Source: Tubiluchus corallicola (lineage: Eukaryota > Priapulida > Priapulimorpha > Priapulimorphida > Tubiluchidae). Taken from it: a stretch of DNA of 64,000 nucleotides. Both the position numbers and the translations under genes were made by a program. Location: assembly GCA_030141605.1 (NCBI GenBank), contig JAQGDQ010000203.1:5001-69000 (forward strand), in the 5' to 3' direction. Below, piece after piece: positions 50,501-61,333 of the stretch. Below the pieces are notes generated by a model. That model made no database searches. It worked only from the letters and a program-made list of their open reading frames with translations, and was not told the origin of the DNA. How positions within the stretch are numbered: the stretch's first letter is position 1; each line of letters begins with the position of its first letter.

Positions 50501-53500
50501 ACGTTTTTATGCATTTTTTCTATCATTTTATAAAATTATGTTGTCGTTGTTCCTGTTGCTGTTGTTGCTACAGTTCTTCATTTTGTTGCTGTTGTCGTCG
50601 TCGTCGTTGTTTTCTTTTCCTTCGTATTCTCTCTCAATCTTCCACTTTTTACGACGTTTCGCAAAGCAGACGTACTGCTGATTTTCCGTTAATGTGAAAA
50701 TAAGTTTAGTTTGAAATTACCTTAGTTTGAAAATAAAAGAGAATAATTGGACATTTAATCGTGCTGTTATCAACACTTATTTCAGAAAGCCACCGGTTTT
50801 GTAATCGAGTGCAAGATGCTTACACGTTACGATGTGTTCCTCAGGTATGTATAGTACACATACTCTTACATAAGCTGGTAGGTTTAGACACACTTTAGAC
50901 ACAATGTATTAACTTGTATACAACTTGAATTTTATTCGTTTTTCAGGTTCACGGTATTGTGAACGACACTATTAGTTTTGTGCGAAATATTATCTGCAAT
51001 GAAATTAATAGTGCAACAGATAATCCTGTATCTTTTTATGAAATACTTAACGTGGACAGAAGTTTTAATTTTAGAATTGCTAGAGCATTTTAGGGTGATA
51101 ATGTACATCGTTGTCAAGTTTAGAACGTTTTAACAAATTTTTAGAGGTAAGCTGTGAGAATTATAAAGTAGGTTTCGTGTTTTTTCTGCATCTCTTTTTT
51201 TTCTTTTCCTTTTTCTGCTTTCTCCGGACACACTGCATTTTTGTCTATTTTCATCAACTGTTTGGTAAGATGGATTCATGAGATGTACATTGTCTGTTGC
51301 CTTTATTATTGGAACATCAAAAGCAATAATGTTAGAGTTGGTCGTTTTTTTGCATTATTCAACTATTTTATGCAGTAATATTTGAAGTTTATAGTTTTCA
51401 TGTAAATCTGTTCATACCTAGAATAACTGCTCATTTTAGTAGCTTTGCACAAGTTGCGTATTACAACAAATTTTATCACCACAAACAATAAATCCCACAC
51501 TTCCTTTTCCAAATGATTTCTGTTTTGTGCAAGTTAAGCCTTATGACATAGCAAATTAACTCCAACTTCCACAAATAGTGAATAGGAGTACTTAAAGCAA
51601 TTAAAAAAGCAATTGGTTACCTGGTATGTGATGAAGGGCATGAAATTGCTGAAATGAGTTCTTAACAGCAAAACTTTAGATGGTTTTTGCTGACCGAGGT
51701 GAAATTATCTCTGGAGGAAACTTTCATGGTGAATACCCAGGAAAGGTAGGTCATTTTAATGTATAATTTAATCTCAGACAGTTAACACTTAATTAGATTC
51801 TGTTTAATTTACTGAAGCCAATTCGGTTATAGTTTCAGTAAATTCCTGTAACGCTTCCGCGTTTTAATATTTTGGTATTTCAGGTTTTAGATTATCTTGC
51901 AATTGCCATTCATGAGATCGCTAGCATGAGTGAGAGAAGGATAGAGCGACTGTGTAACCCAGGTAACTGTTGGGGTAATGTAACCCAGGTAACTGTTGGC
52001 ATAATGTAACCCAGGTAACTGTTGGGGTAATGTCACCCAGATAACTGTTGGGGTAATGTAACCCAGGTAACTGTTGGCATAATGTAACCCAGGTAACTGT
52101 TGGCATAATGTAACCCAGGTAACTGTTGGCATAATGTAATGCAGGTAACTGTTGGCATAATGTAATGCAGGTAACTGTTGGCATAATGTAACCCAGGTAA
52201 CTGTTGGCATAATGTAATGCAGGTAACTGTTGGGATAATGTAACCCAGGTAACTGTTGGCATAATGTAACCCAGGTAACTGTTGGGATAATGTAACCCAG
52301 TTAACTGTTGGAATAATGTAACCCAGGTAACTGTTGGCATAATGTAACCCAGGTAACTGTTGAGATAATGTAATCCAGATAACTGTTGGCATAATGTAAC
52401 CCAGGTAACTGTTGGGATAATGTAACCCAGTTAACTGTTGGAATAATGTAACCCAGATAACTGTTGGCATATTGTAACACAGATAACTGTTGGCATAATG
52501 TAACCAAGGTAACTGTTGGCATAATGTAACACAGGTAACTGTTGGCATAATGTAACCCAGGTAACTGTTGGGATAATGTAACCCAGGCAACTGTTGGCAT
52601 AATGTAACCCAGGTAACTGTTGGCATAATGTAACGCAGGTAACTGTTGGGATAATGTAACCCCTGTAACTGTTGGTATAATGTAACCCAGTTAACTGTTG
52701 GAATAATGTAACCCAGGTAACTGTTGGCATAATGTAACCCAGGTAACTGTTGAGATAATGTAATCCAGGTAACTGTTGGCATAATGTAACCCAGGTAACT
52801 GTTGGGATAATGTAACCCAGTTAACTGTTGGAATAATGTAACCCAGATAACTGTTGGCATATTGTAACACAGATAACTGTTGGCATAATGTAACCAAGGT
52901 AACTGTTGGCATAATGTAACACAGGTAACTGTTGGCATAATGTAACCCAGGTAACTGTTGGGATAATGTAACCCAGGTAACTGTTGGCATAATGTAACCC
53001 AGGTAACTGTTGGCATAATGTAACGCAGATAACTGTTGGGATAATGTAACCCCTGTAACTGTTGGTATAATGTAACCCAGTTAACTGTTGGAATAATGTA
53101 ACCCAGATAACTGTTGGCATAATGTAACACAGGTAACTGTTGGCATAATGTAACCCAGGTAACTGTTGGCATAATGTAACCCAGGTAACTGTTGGCATAA
53201 TGTAACCCAGGTAACTGTTGGGATAATGTAACCCAGGTAACTATTGGCGTAATGTAACCCAGATAACTGTTGGGATAATGTTACCCCGGTAACTGTTGGC
53301 ATAATGTAACCAAGGTAGCTGTTGACATAATGTAACCCAGTTAATTGTTGGCATAATGTAACACAGGTAACTGTTGGCATAATGTAACCCAGGTAACGGT
53401 TGGGATAATGTAACCCAGGTAACTGTTGGCATAATGTAACCCAGGTAACTGTTGGCATAATGTAACGCAGGTAACTGTTGGGATAATGTAACCCCGGTAA

Positions 53501-56500
53501 CTGTTGGCATAATGTAACCCAGTTAACTGTTGGCATAATGTAACCCAGATAACTGTTGGCATAATGTAACCCAGGTAACTATTGGCGTAATGTAACCCAG
53601 ATAACTGTTGGGATAATGTTACCCCGGTAACTGTTGGCATAATGTAACCAAGGTAGCTGTTGACATAATGTAACCCAGTTAATTGTTGGCATAATGTAAC
53701 ACAGGTAACTGTTGGCATAATGTAACCCAGGTAACGGTTGGGATAATGTAACCCAGGTAACTGTTGGCATAATGTAACCCAGGTAACTGTTGGCATAATG
53801 TAACGCAGGTAACTGTTGGGATAATGTAACCCCGGTAACTGTTGGCATAATGTAACCCAGTTAACTGTTGGCATAATGTAACCCAGATAACTGTTGGCAT
53901 AATGTAATCCAGATAACTGGTGGGGTAATGTAACCCAGATAACTGTTGGGGTAATGTAACCCATGTAACTGTTGGCATAATGTAACCCAGGTAACTGTTG
54001 GCATAATGTAACCCAGGTAACTGTTGGCATAATGTAACCCCGTTAACTGTTGGCATAATGTAATCCAGTTAACTGTTGGAATAATGTAACCCAGATAACT
54101 GTTGGCATATTGTAACACAGGTAACTGTTGGCATAATGTAACCAAGGTAACTGTTGGCATAATGTAACCCAGTTAACTGTTGGAATAATATAACCCAGAT
54201 AACTGTTGGGATACTGTAACCCAGATAACTGTTGGGATACTGTAATCCAGATAACTGTTGGGATACTGTATCCCAGCTAACTGTTGGCGTAATGTAACAC
54301 ACATAACTGTTGGCATAATGTAATCCAGATAACTGGTGGGGTAATGTAACCCAGATAACTGTTGGGGTAATGTAACCCATGTAACTGTTGGCATAATGTA
54401 ACACAGATAACTGTTGGCATAATGTAACCCAGATAACTGTTGGGAAAATGTAATCCAGGTAACTGATGGGGTAATGTAACCCATGTAACTGTTGGCATAA
54501 TGTAACCCAGATAACTGGTGGGGTAATGTAACCCAGATAACTGTTGGGGTGATGTAACCCATGTAACTGTTGGCATAATGTAACCCATGTAACTGTTGGC
54601 ATAATGTAACACAGATAACTGTTGGCATAATGTAACCCAGGTAACTGTTGGGAAAATGTAACCCATGTAACTGTTGGCATAATGTAACACAGATAACTGT
54701 TTGCTTAACGTAACCCAGGTAACTGTTGGAATAATGTATGATAAAGCCAAGAGAATAAACTGTCTTAAAGCAGGATTAACATTTCATACTGGAATTCAGC
54801 TTTTATTCGTGTATAACATTAATTTTTATTTGCTTTGCTTTTCTAACATTACAAACATAGTATTTAGATGTCTGCATTTTCTACATTCAATGTGTATAGG
54901 TTAAACGATTATTTTTGTCAACAAAGATTTATTGTGAGGTAATTTTTAACAAAGGTGTACTTGATACTGACTTTATATCAAATGATACTGTGTATCAGAC
55001 GAAGAATGCTGTCTTGAGAATTATAGTAAACTTGAAAATAGGGCAGTGGGAATAGGAAACTTGTCTCCATATTAGAACATTGAATTGCAGCTTTGAGTTT
55101 GATGTTTGTAACTTAACTGTCAGTCTTTTGAAGGTTGTTTAATGGGTTCTGTATATTTTCCCAATAGCTTTCTTTATATTTTAGGTGGCAACGTTTAGCT
55201 ACAATGTCATTTTTGGACGAGCCACAATTCATCAGAAAAGCAATAAGATATTGTGTCAAACTTCTCGTAGATTTATGTTAAGGATGATGGTAAAATCACA
55301 TGCAAATTAATAAATTATGCCATTGTCTAATGTAATCTGGCAATTAAAAAATTTAGTTATTAGTGTAAAAATTTAAACTGCATAAACTGGAATTTGTTAA
55401 TAGTAAACTAAAATCTTGTAATGCAGCTGTCAGCGAGTTGCCGGCATTCCTTGTAAAAGAGGGAGGGCTAAATTCAGGCTACATGGTGGCACATTGTACT
55501 GCTGCAGCGCTAGGTAAGTCTACATAGATATGCTTATTTAATAATCAAATCATGCAAAATCCAAGTTTATTCATTTTCATTTATTTCGCAATTCAAAAAA
55601 ATAAATAAAAGCCATTAAAAAACCTAAGAAATATTTACACTATTTACAAACTGGAATTCGGTTTAAAGAGTAAAACTACTTGCATGAGTTTATTGGATTT
55701 TAAAAATATAGACAAATTAACTATTGTAACATTTTTAAAAGGCGCCTGTTGGGTATGTATGCTTGTATAGACACTCCTCTCTTATATATAGAAGAGGAAC
55801 TACGCAAATGCTCTTCTATTGTTCTGCAAATAGATCCTTTCTGTGTTTACAGATGTGTACTGCTTATTGATTGACAATGGATGTTAGAATGGTGAGAAAC
55901 ATCTCACCAAAAAATGTTTATTGTACTTTGGCTTTGTTGCTTAACAGTTTTAATTTCTTAGCACATTCTTGTTATAAAATATTTTAAATAAACTTGCGTA
56001 TTATTTTTAGTCTACACGGAAGAGCAGCGAGAGTTTGTTTCAAAGAAATTAATACTAATTATTGTAAAACCTATTATACACCTAAAAAAGTCTGAGAGTA
56101 AAATAATTTGGTTAAATGTTTATTTATTCTTGTGGTTAAAGCTGCTTGCGGATTATTGTTGTTTATTGCGTGGCGTGTGAGGTAGCCACGATAGGCATGG
56201 CAAACTATCAAGGCTCTATTTAATAAGCAACACATTTATTAAATATCAAACACGACACGGTAAATATAAAAGGATAGTAATGCCAGCCCTCCGTCTTCAA
56301 GTCAGTTCCTCATCTCCCTCGAGGAGCGGGCCTCAAACACTTTTGTCTAACTACCTAACGCGCCGTGAGCTTCTGCGCATAAGGATTACATCATCGAGTC
56401 CGCCGGTCGAGCAGCAGCTGGTCACATGTTGCCACACCTAGCTAGACTTCTAGCCACGACGATAGTTTAATCTTGCATCGTTAAGCATTTAATCTTGATT

Positions 56501-59500
56501 TTTCTTAATTTAATAATTTAATCACCAATTTAATCAAAATCATTGTTTAACACAGCTTTCCTTTACTCTAAGAAGCAGTCAGCCTAAATTGTTTTAAACA
56601 ACTAATAAAAATAAGGACAGGAGAAAAACATTATGTGCGCATGTTGTAATTTTAATAGTGTGCCATAAGGACATAATTGCACTTTCGTAATTTTAGAGGT
56701 GTGCTTATACACTTTGAAATTTGATGTGTGATACAAGTTGGGTGATACAAGTTTTGCATGCATTACGTGCAATGTTAATAATGTGTTAATTTTCATAATT
56801 TTCTTTAATACTATACAAGTGTTCTTTAATCTTAAGCAACGTGTTTTTAGTGTGTGTAAATGAAAATCAATACGTGCATTGGATTTTATAATGTGCCATT
56901 GTACTATTTTTAATTTTTAGTTTCAATCTGTGTTGTTGTATTTTAAAATCTCATAACTGAAACTGTCTAATGTTTATTTTTATAACGTCCAATTAACGTA
57001 AACTATCTCAAATTGTCTTGTCTTGCTCATCCCTGCCCTGCCCTGCCTTGCCCTATTATGTTCTGTCTTGACCTGACCTGTCCTGCTCTGTCTTTTCCTG
57101 TCATGTTCTATACTGTCTTCATTATGCTGATTGTTTACCTACCATACCCAACAAGTTTGGTTATGTGGAGAATTTGGGTACTGATCTGTGTATTAACATG
57201 TTAAAAGAAGTAGTTGACTATTATATAAACCGTCAGAGCACGGTACATACATGTATAACGTTTTAGACGCCTCTAAAGTATTTGATGGAATTAATTATTT
57301 CAATTTGTTTTGAAAACTCATTCAAATTGAGATGCCTAATGTTGTAGTTCTTTTAATTGGTTTTTATTACACCCATCGAGGTATGCTGGTAAGATGGGGC
57401 CACTATAACTCAGAGATTTTTAAGGTTGGTAACGGTGTACGGCAGGGAGGAAAGATGTCTCCTCTCCTGTTTAACTTTTACTTTAGAGAACTTAGTGGAA
57501 ATCTGGCCTCTACTAACCTTGGATGTCAAATTGCAGACATTTATTATAATCATTTGACATACGCTGACGATATTTGCCTGTTAAGTACCACAACACCTGC
57601 TCTCATAAAATTATGTGATATATATATATATATATTGATTATGCAGCGAAATGTGATATATTAATTAATGTTGACAAAACAAAGCGTCTGTCTATAATGC
57701 CGTCCAATATGAGCAACTTTGAGTTCATAATAGTTACGAAAGCTGGATCTGTTATTGAGCCTTCTCTAGGGATAACAGAGACGATTTAGATGTTATACGT
57801 TAAGTAGGCAATTTATTATTCTAGAGCAAATAAGCTGTGCCGTAAATTTTACTCTTGCGCTAATGCTGTAAAACACGTCTGTTCAATTCTTATTGTAATA
57901 GCTTCTACTGTATAGCCACCTGGCGACACTTTCACAATTGTAACTTTAACAAACTACAGGTTCCGCTTAATAACTCAATGCGCAAATTCTTCAACTATCA
58001 GTTCGATCATAGTGCCAGGGACCTTTCTGTGACACGTATGTTGGTCTACTTTGATGTTATTTACAGCATTTACAGCCAAAATACCAGACTTTTAATCAGT
58101 GAAACCGTTGTGTAAAACAATATTCGGTAGTGAAGCTTTATTTACTTGCAATGTAAGAAAGATTGGACAAAGAAACTGTACAGTTAATTTTTACATTGTT
58201 GATAATCATTGTTATAGTGTTTGAAGCCAATAAGAAATATTTTTGCAATGTTGTTTTGTTTGTATGCTCGTACCGAATCATGTCCAGTCCAGTCCTGTCC
58301 TGCCCTGTCCTGCCCTGCCATGCCCTGCCCTCTCGTGCCCCGCCCTGTCCTGTCTTATCTAAGTTATTCTAATTTTTTATGCACACAGAAAATTTAATTG
58401 TAGTTTCTGAGAATAAAGTCCTATGTCATCCGTCTACTGTGGACAGCTTACCAACAAGCGCTGGTACAGAAGATCATGTCTCGATGGGAGGATGGGCAGC
58501 TAGAAAAGCTCTTCGTGTTGTCGAGCATGTGGAATATGGTATTATTTTTTGTTTTAAACTCCGGGCTTTTCCATTTCACAGTGAATACAAAATTCCCTAT
58601 CAAAGGAGAACTCACATAAATTACAGGTAGCAGTCACCTAAGTCATCTCATTGTTTCTGGGCAATAAATAAGTTGCAGAAATCTACTTCATTCATTGCAT
58701 TCTTTGCGCCAATTAGCTTTCAAAAGTGGATTAAATTTTGTTTTTAAGGTTACTTTTAAGCTCCACGTCAGGACTGGAGTGTCATTAGAGGAACTTGCAT
58801 TGGCCTTTGTCAAGGCAGTTATATCCCTGCTTTGGATATCCTATTTTTTAACTTTCTGAATAGAAATTGGTGTGAACACTCAAACCAAGATAGCTTAAGT
58901 TACACACGTAAGCACATAAAAAAATTTAAGGTTTAGTTTACTGTAACACACCGTTTGTTTATTCTGTTACAGCGCACTTGTATATTTTATATAGTACTGG
59001 CCATTGAGCTGTTGTGCGCCTGCCAAGCCATTGAGTTCTTGAGACCACTGAGAACAACACAGCCGCTTGAAGAAGTATACAGAATCACTCGGCTAGTTGT
59101 CAAGTAAGTTAAGACCATACAATGCTGTATGCTGTCTACTTAGTTAGTTAGTAAAATTCTGTATTGTTTTAAATTATCAGATGAACATACGAAAATGTAC
59201 TAACAAAGATGAGTCGTCAGCTATGCAAAATTCAATAGTAAAATGTGCCAAAGTGAAATGGTGTCAAAATGGCCAATTGAAAATTAGCTTGCGAGGCTTC
59301 TTTAAGGTTTGGAATAGCGCTGGTTTAAGCATATAAAATAATGTGCATTTTTACTTAAACTGATTTGTAACTGTAATTATGTCTGTTATTTGAACAATAT
59401 CATCGACTAACCAGGAATTATGTTGGTATGCTGCTTCGTGACGGACCTGTAGTTCTAATTTGACGGATGACTAGTATCATTCACTGCTACTGTAAACAGG

Positions 59501-59935
59501 GCGACTTAACTTAAATATCTTAGCAAATGCACTTTATAACCTTACTGATAACTATACTACTAATTATAATCACTAGATACATTGCCGTAACAAATTTACT
59601 TTTATATTTCAGACCTTGGGATAAAGACAGGTTTATGTCACCTGATATAGAAGCAGCTGTCAAAATTTTACAGGAGGAAAAGGTGACAAATGTTCGTGTG
59701 TTGTTTGATAAATCACCAAAGTACGATTAGGAGCTTTTATAGTTATAGATGTGTACATTTAAGCAGCAAATTATAATGTCATTAACGATGTTTTGTTTTT
59801 ATATAGATTTGGGATGCGGTTAAAGCCATGATGGATCAATATCATATTGAACAAACTATAGATACTTACGTGCTATCACCTACTGCAAGTACTTTAGCAG
59901 ATGGTCCTCGAAAACGCAAGCGACCAAAAACGTAA
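33519..59935 (+). CDS. HAL: histidine ammonia-lyase (histidase), 20 coding exons, 652 aa
   Basis: It converts L-histidine to trans-urocanate plus ammonia, the first step of histidine breakdown, as a cytosolic tetramer in known members. Exons: 33519-33671, 37892-37985, 38595-38680, 41228-41302, 43905-43977, 47212-47278, 48016-48179, 48305-48444, 49355-49454, 49877-49972, 50373-50468, 50786-50844, 50947-51027, 51680-51745, 51884-51962, 55427-55513, 58404-58538, 58995-59103, 59613-59682 and 59807-59935. All have AG/GT borders and all phases fit. The length is close to the human enzyme (657 aa, from memory). MIO-forming Ala252-Ser253-Gly254 lies in [15 protein letters not shown]. Tyr163 is in [18 protein letters not shown] ends at 428, and GGNFHGEYP is at 440-448. 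The N-terminal region ([10 protein letters not shown]) is the animal-type extension. One stretch after AFDSDIH ([19 protein letters not shown]) diverges from the usual RPHRGQIEVAFRFRSLL. The basic C-terminal tail RKRKRPKT is unusual. No stop or frameshift was found, so the gene looks functional. Confidence 0.97.
34175..37163. repeat. 61-bp minisatellite in HAL intron 1, 49 units
   Basis: Units contain CGTCTCTGGGCTGGATTATA, ACTACAGTGTGCACCAATGC and TCTAGGCTTCACAGACCG. The span (2989 bp) is 49 times 61. Variants (TCATAA/TTATAA, GCGCACC/GTGCACC/GTGCGCC, TTCAGAC/CTCTAGG) occur in patterned order. A block around 35990-36300 recurs about 427 bp (7 units) later, a higher-order repeat. Confidence 0.97.
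39836..39917. mobile_element. 82-bp hAT-type MITE (SPIN-like ends) in HAL intron 3
   Basis: It starts CAGGGGTGAGCCAACAGCGG, contains GCGGCCCGCGGG and ends GTTGCACATCCCTG. Target duplication CTTTAGAG / CTTTAAAG flanks it (7 of 8). CAGGGGTG with CGGCCCGCGGG is typical of the widely distributed hAT/SPIN-type families. This copy is an extreme internal deletion. Confidence 0.7.
40222..40420. mobile_element. MITE copy 2 with long terminal inverted repeats
   Basis: The left end ATTTATGTAGCATGGGGATG and the reverse complement of the right end ATTTATGCGGAATGGGGATG pair over about 33 bp. The interior matches the copy at 33.06-33.25 kb and carries CTGCGCATGCGCA. It lies in HAL intron 3. No clear target duplication was identified. 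Confidence 0.78.
41941..42347. mobile_element. possible small DNA element in HAL intron 4
   Basis: TGGCAACTTAAATTAAGC (41941-41958) and GCTTCAATTAAGTTGCCA (42330-42347) are imperfect inverted repeats about 400 bp apart. The interior contains a perfect CRE palindrome TGACGTCA (42009-42016). No transposase and no clear target duplication were found. Confidence 0.4.
44145..44200. promoter_or_regulatory. three CACGTG boxes at 13-bp spacing in HAL intron 5
   Basis: ACCACGTGAC occurs three times, with CACGTG at 44157, 44170 and 44183. An imperfect fourth unit (ATATCACTA) follows. CACGTG is the core of USF/MYC/MITF/TFEB-type sites. Function is inferred. Confidence 0.45.
44471..44560. repeat. (TAG)n trinucleotide run
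   Basis: About 29 TAG/AGT units. It adjoins the 3' end of the minus-strand LINE and probably grew from its (ACT)n tail. Confidence 0.97.
44561..46560 (-). pseudogene. LINE copy in HAL intron 5 (decayed reverse transcriptase)
   Basis: Minus strand, in order: [60 protein letters not shown] (RT domain A), then [22 protein letters not shown] (RT B), [11 protein letters not shown] (the catalytic Y/F is replaced by H in this reading), and a long C-terminal part to about 44965 that ends RWQHKS. Several stops and frameshifts break it. The 3' end runs GAGAATAAACAAAC into (ACT)n. It is antisense to HAL. Confidence 0.85.
46821..47196. repeat. 34-bp minisatellite of perfect branch-point sequences before HAL exon 6
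   Basis: Eleven units contain GTACAACGCACAGCTGCACA then GTACTAACACTGAT. Each carries a perfect TACTAAC, at 46842 and every 34 bp to 47182. The last branch adenosine (47187) is 24 nt before the exon 6 acceptor AG (47210-47211), an ideal branch-point distance. Confidence 0.95.
47212..47278 (+). CDS. HAL: HAL exon 6
   Basis: Encodes [20 protein letters not shown] and NL. It includes Tyr163, the active-site tyrosine of the histidase/phenylalanine ammonia-lyase family. Phase 1 in, 2 out. Confidence 0.95.
47411..47720. mobile_element. fold-back element in HAL intron 6
   Basis: Left arm 47411-47558 (starting CTTAAAATGAGAATAACAGC) and right arm 47581-47720 (ending TCATTTTAAG) are diverged reverse complements around a 22-nt loop. 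Both ends carry TTAA, which could be a target duplication. No ORF is present. Confidence 0.75.
48305..48444 (+). CDS. HAL: HAL exon 8 (MIO cofactor motif)
   Basis: Contains the Ala-Ser-Gly triplet (residues 252-254) that cyclises autocatalytically to the electrophilic MIO group, within [18 protein letters not shown], and ends [12 protein letters not shown]. Phase 1 in, 0 out. Confidence 0.97.
50947..51027 (+). CDS. HAL: HAL exon 13
   Basis: Encodes [20 protein letters not shown] then NSATDNP. The NSATDNP motif lines the active site in the family. Confidence 0.95.
51680..51745 (+). CDS. HAL: HAL exon 14
   Basis: Encodes [20 protein letters not shown] and GK, with the conserved GGNFHG segment near the active site. 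Symmetric phase 0. Confidence 0.95.
51884..51962 (+). CDS. HAL: HAL exon 15, ending inside a minisatellite
   Basis: Encodes [20 protein letters not shown] then ERLCNP and one base of the next codon. Its last ten bases, TGTAACCCAG, are also the first ten bases of the 26-bp repeat unit. Confidence 0.95.
51951..54740. repeat. 26-bp minisatellite built from the HAL exon 15 5' splice junction, about 107 units
   Basis: Unit: TGTAACCCAGGTAACTGTTG then GCATAA or GGATAA. The first unit spans the real exon/intron border (CCCAG|GTAACT). Later units keep AGGTAACT or mutate to AGATAACT or AGTTAACT. Higher-order copies exist: 52301-52600 matches 52691-52990 (390 bp, 15 units), and 53241-53510 matches 53579-53848 (338 bp, 13 units), the latter translating identically over 89 residues. 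The minus-strand open frames over it are an artefact of periodicity. Confidence 0.97.
57010..57115. repeat. CCTGY pentanucleotide array, left copy
   Basis: Degenerate CCTGC/CCTGT units (CCCTGCCCTGCCCTGCC, later CCTGTCCTGCTCTG) just before a LINE fragment in HAL intron 16. Confidence 0.8.
57190..58115 (+). pseudogene. LINE reverse transcriptase fragment in HAL intron 16
   Basis: The plus strand reads [14 protein letters not shown], then an open stretch with [39 protein letters not shown] (RT block B/4) and [20 protein letters not shown] (catalytic YADD). It continues with frameshifts and stops through SNMSNFEF and [13 protein letters not shown]. It is the same family as the minus-strand fragment at 13.5-14.1 kb. 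Confidence 0.82.
58279..58356. repeat. CCTGY pentanucleotide array, right copy
   Basis: CCAGTCCTGTCCTGCCCTGT then CCTGCCCTGCCATGCCC-type units, same orientation as the left array at 57.01 kb, ending just before HAL exon 17. Confidence 0.8.
58404..58538 (+). CDS. HAL: HAL exon 17
   Basis: Encodes (V)[19 protein letters not shown] then [18 protein letters not shown] placed its start after TTGTAG rather than after the upstream CACACAG because this gives the family sequence AALVSENK without an insertion. Confidence 0.9.
59807..59935 (+). CDS. HAL: HAL exon 20 (stop codon)
   Basis: Encodes [20 protein letters not shown] then [22 protein letters not shown] and TAA. The LSPTA segment matches the family C terminus; the basic tail is atypical. 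An AATAAA at 60662 is the first obvious polyadenylation signal, implying a 3' UTR of about 0.75 kb. Confidence 0.88.
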   Translation: MWDAVKAMMDQYHIEQTIDTYVLSPTASTLADGPRKRKRPKT

Positions 59936-60661
59936 ACAGCTTAATGTTAACTTATAAAGCGGCAACAAATACTAAAGTACCTCATTCTACCTCCTCAGAG
60001 AAAATCGCCTACTTAAGTAAAAAATGTGTACAACAGTTGTATAACTGATCTTTTGAATAGAACTATATAAGTTAATATATGAAAGTAAATACACTATTAT
60101 TAGTGCCCTAGGCTCCACTTAATTGTTATATCATCATTAAATGCTTTTTGCCAGCTAGGAAGTGATAAGTATCTACATAAAGTAACTATTTTCAGAAAAA
60201 ACCAGCACAAACTACACAATTCTGGATAAAAGATCAAAACAAAACATATATCCGTAAATCTATTATTGGTCTGTTATAGTTTGGCTGTAGACTTATATAG
60301 ACGTTTTTCAAAAACTTTGAAGAATGCAATTAAACGAAAATACATGGGCCTAGACATTTAGCGAAGGTGGATATAGAAGAACTGTATTTTAAAATCGTAT
60401 GATGCGTGTAAAAGTATCTTAGTGTTGATCCTAAAGTAGTACATTATTTTTTGTGCACCCTGTTTTACAGAAGAAGCTTCTCCGATCATTTTTGAAACAA
60501 CGACAAACGTTGGAAGTAAGAGATGTGTACGACATAGATGGTAGGCTGTGCATCATTACACAAAGCCTACAAAACAATGCTCGCGTTGATTAAAGTGGGA
60601 AAGTGATTAAAATTATTTTGATTGAATATCATTTCTAGTTTTCTTATAAAACGACATTTTA

Positions 60662-60667
60662 ATAAAC
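60662..60667 (+). terminator. candidate HAL polyadenylation signal
   Basis: First AATAAA hexamer seen downstream of the HAL stop codon. Confidence 0.4.
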
Positions 60668-61333
60668 TACTGGTGCTAAACTTTATAAGAATATTTTTGC
60701 CTTTTGTGTTGTATCAAGTTTCAGTTTACTTTTTTTGCAATGTTAATTGTAATTGATGCGGACAGTTTTGACAACACCAAACCCTACGTAGAATGGCTTT
60801 TAACCTAAAAACATAGCCTACATCACGGCAATAATTTTCAACTAATTTCAGTTAATTAATCTGAGATTAGTGTAACCCTAGTAATGCATGACTAATCAAC
60901 GATCGTGTACGACACCTTGGGTGTTTCTTCAATAAAATTTCTCAATACATGCTTTAGTAATTTATCTAATTTGTCATTTGAAGATGATGTCACTATGAGA
61001 AGGTGTCATAGTTGACAGTGATCTAAAAATTTAATTGACACCTTGTATGACTACACCCGAACATTAGCGCTGCCTAGCTGCCGGACTGTTTGAAAACTTG
61101 TTGAGCTTGCTTCGTGGTTTATTGAATTAATTTATACACTAGGAAGAACAATAACGCATTAGAAGAAAACCGGATATATGATTACTGCTAGTGATGTTTA
61201 TGTTATGTGAATCTAGAGCAAATCTAAATTTGTTCTTCATCAGAGAACAAGTGTGGATACCTGAAGTTCATGGGTGTGAAGGGTATCAGATTGAAAAGAT
61301 TTTGCTGCTAAACAGAGGAAATAGCAAATATCA

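Noticed and set aside
51887-54750. Minus-strand frames of up to 379 codons (MPTVTWVTL-type repeats)
   Set aside because: These are read-throughs of the 26-bp array in HAL intron 15. The period rotates frames, and the gene is on the other strand.
58389-58403. Earlier start for HAL exon 17 after CACACAG
   Set aside because: It would insert ENLIV before VSENK, absent from the family; the TTGTAG acceptor gives the expected sequence.
60471-60544. Possible extra 3' HAL exon behind a good acceptor
   Set aside because: No donor in exon 20 gives a convincing in-phase join (phase 2 gives a stop after eight residues). The TAA at 59933 fits the family's length.
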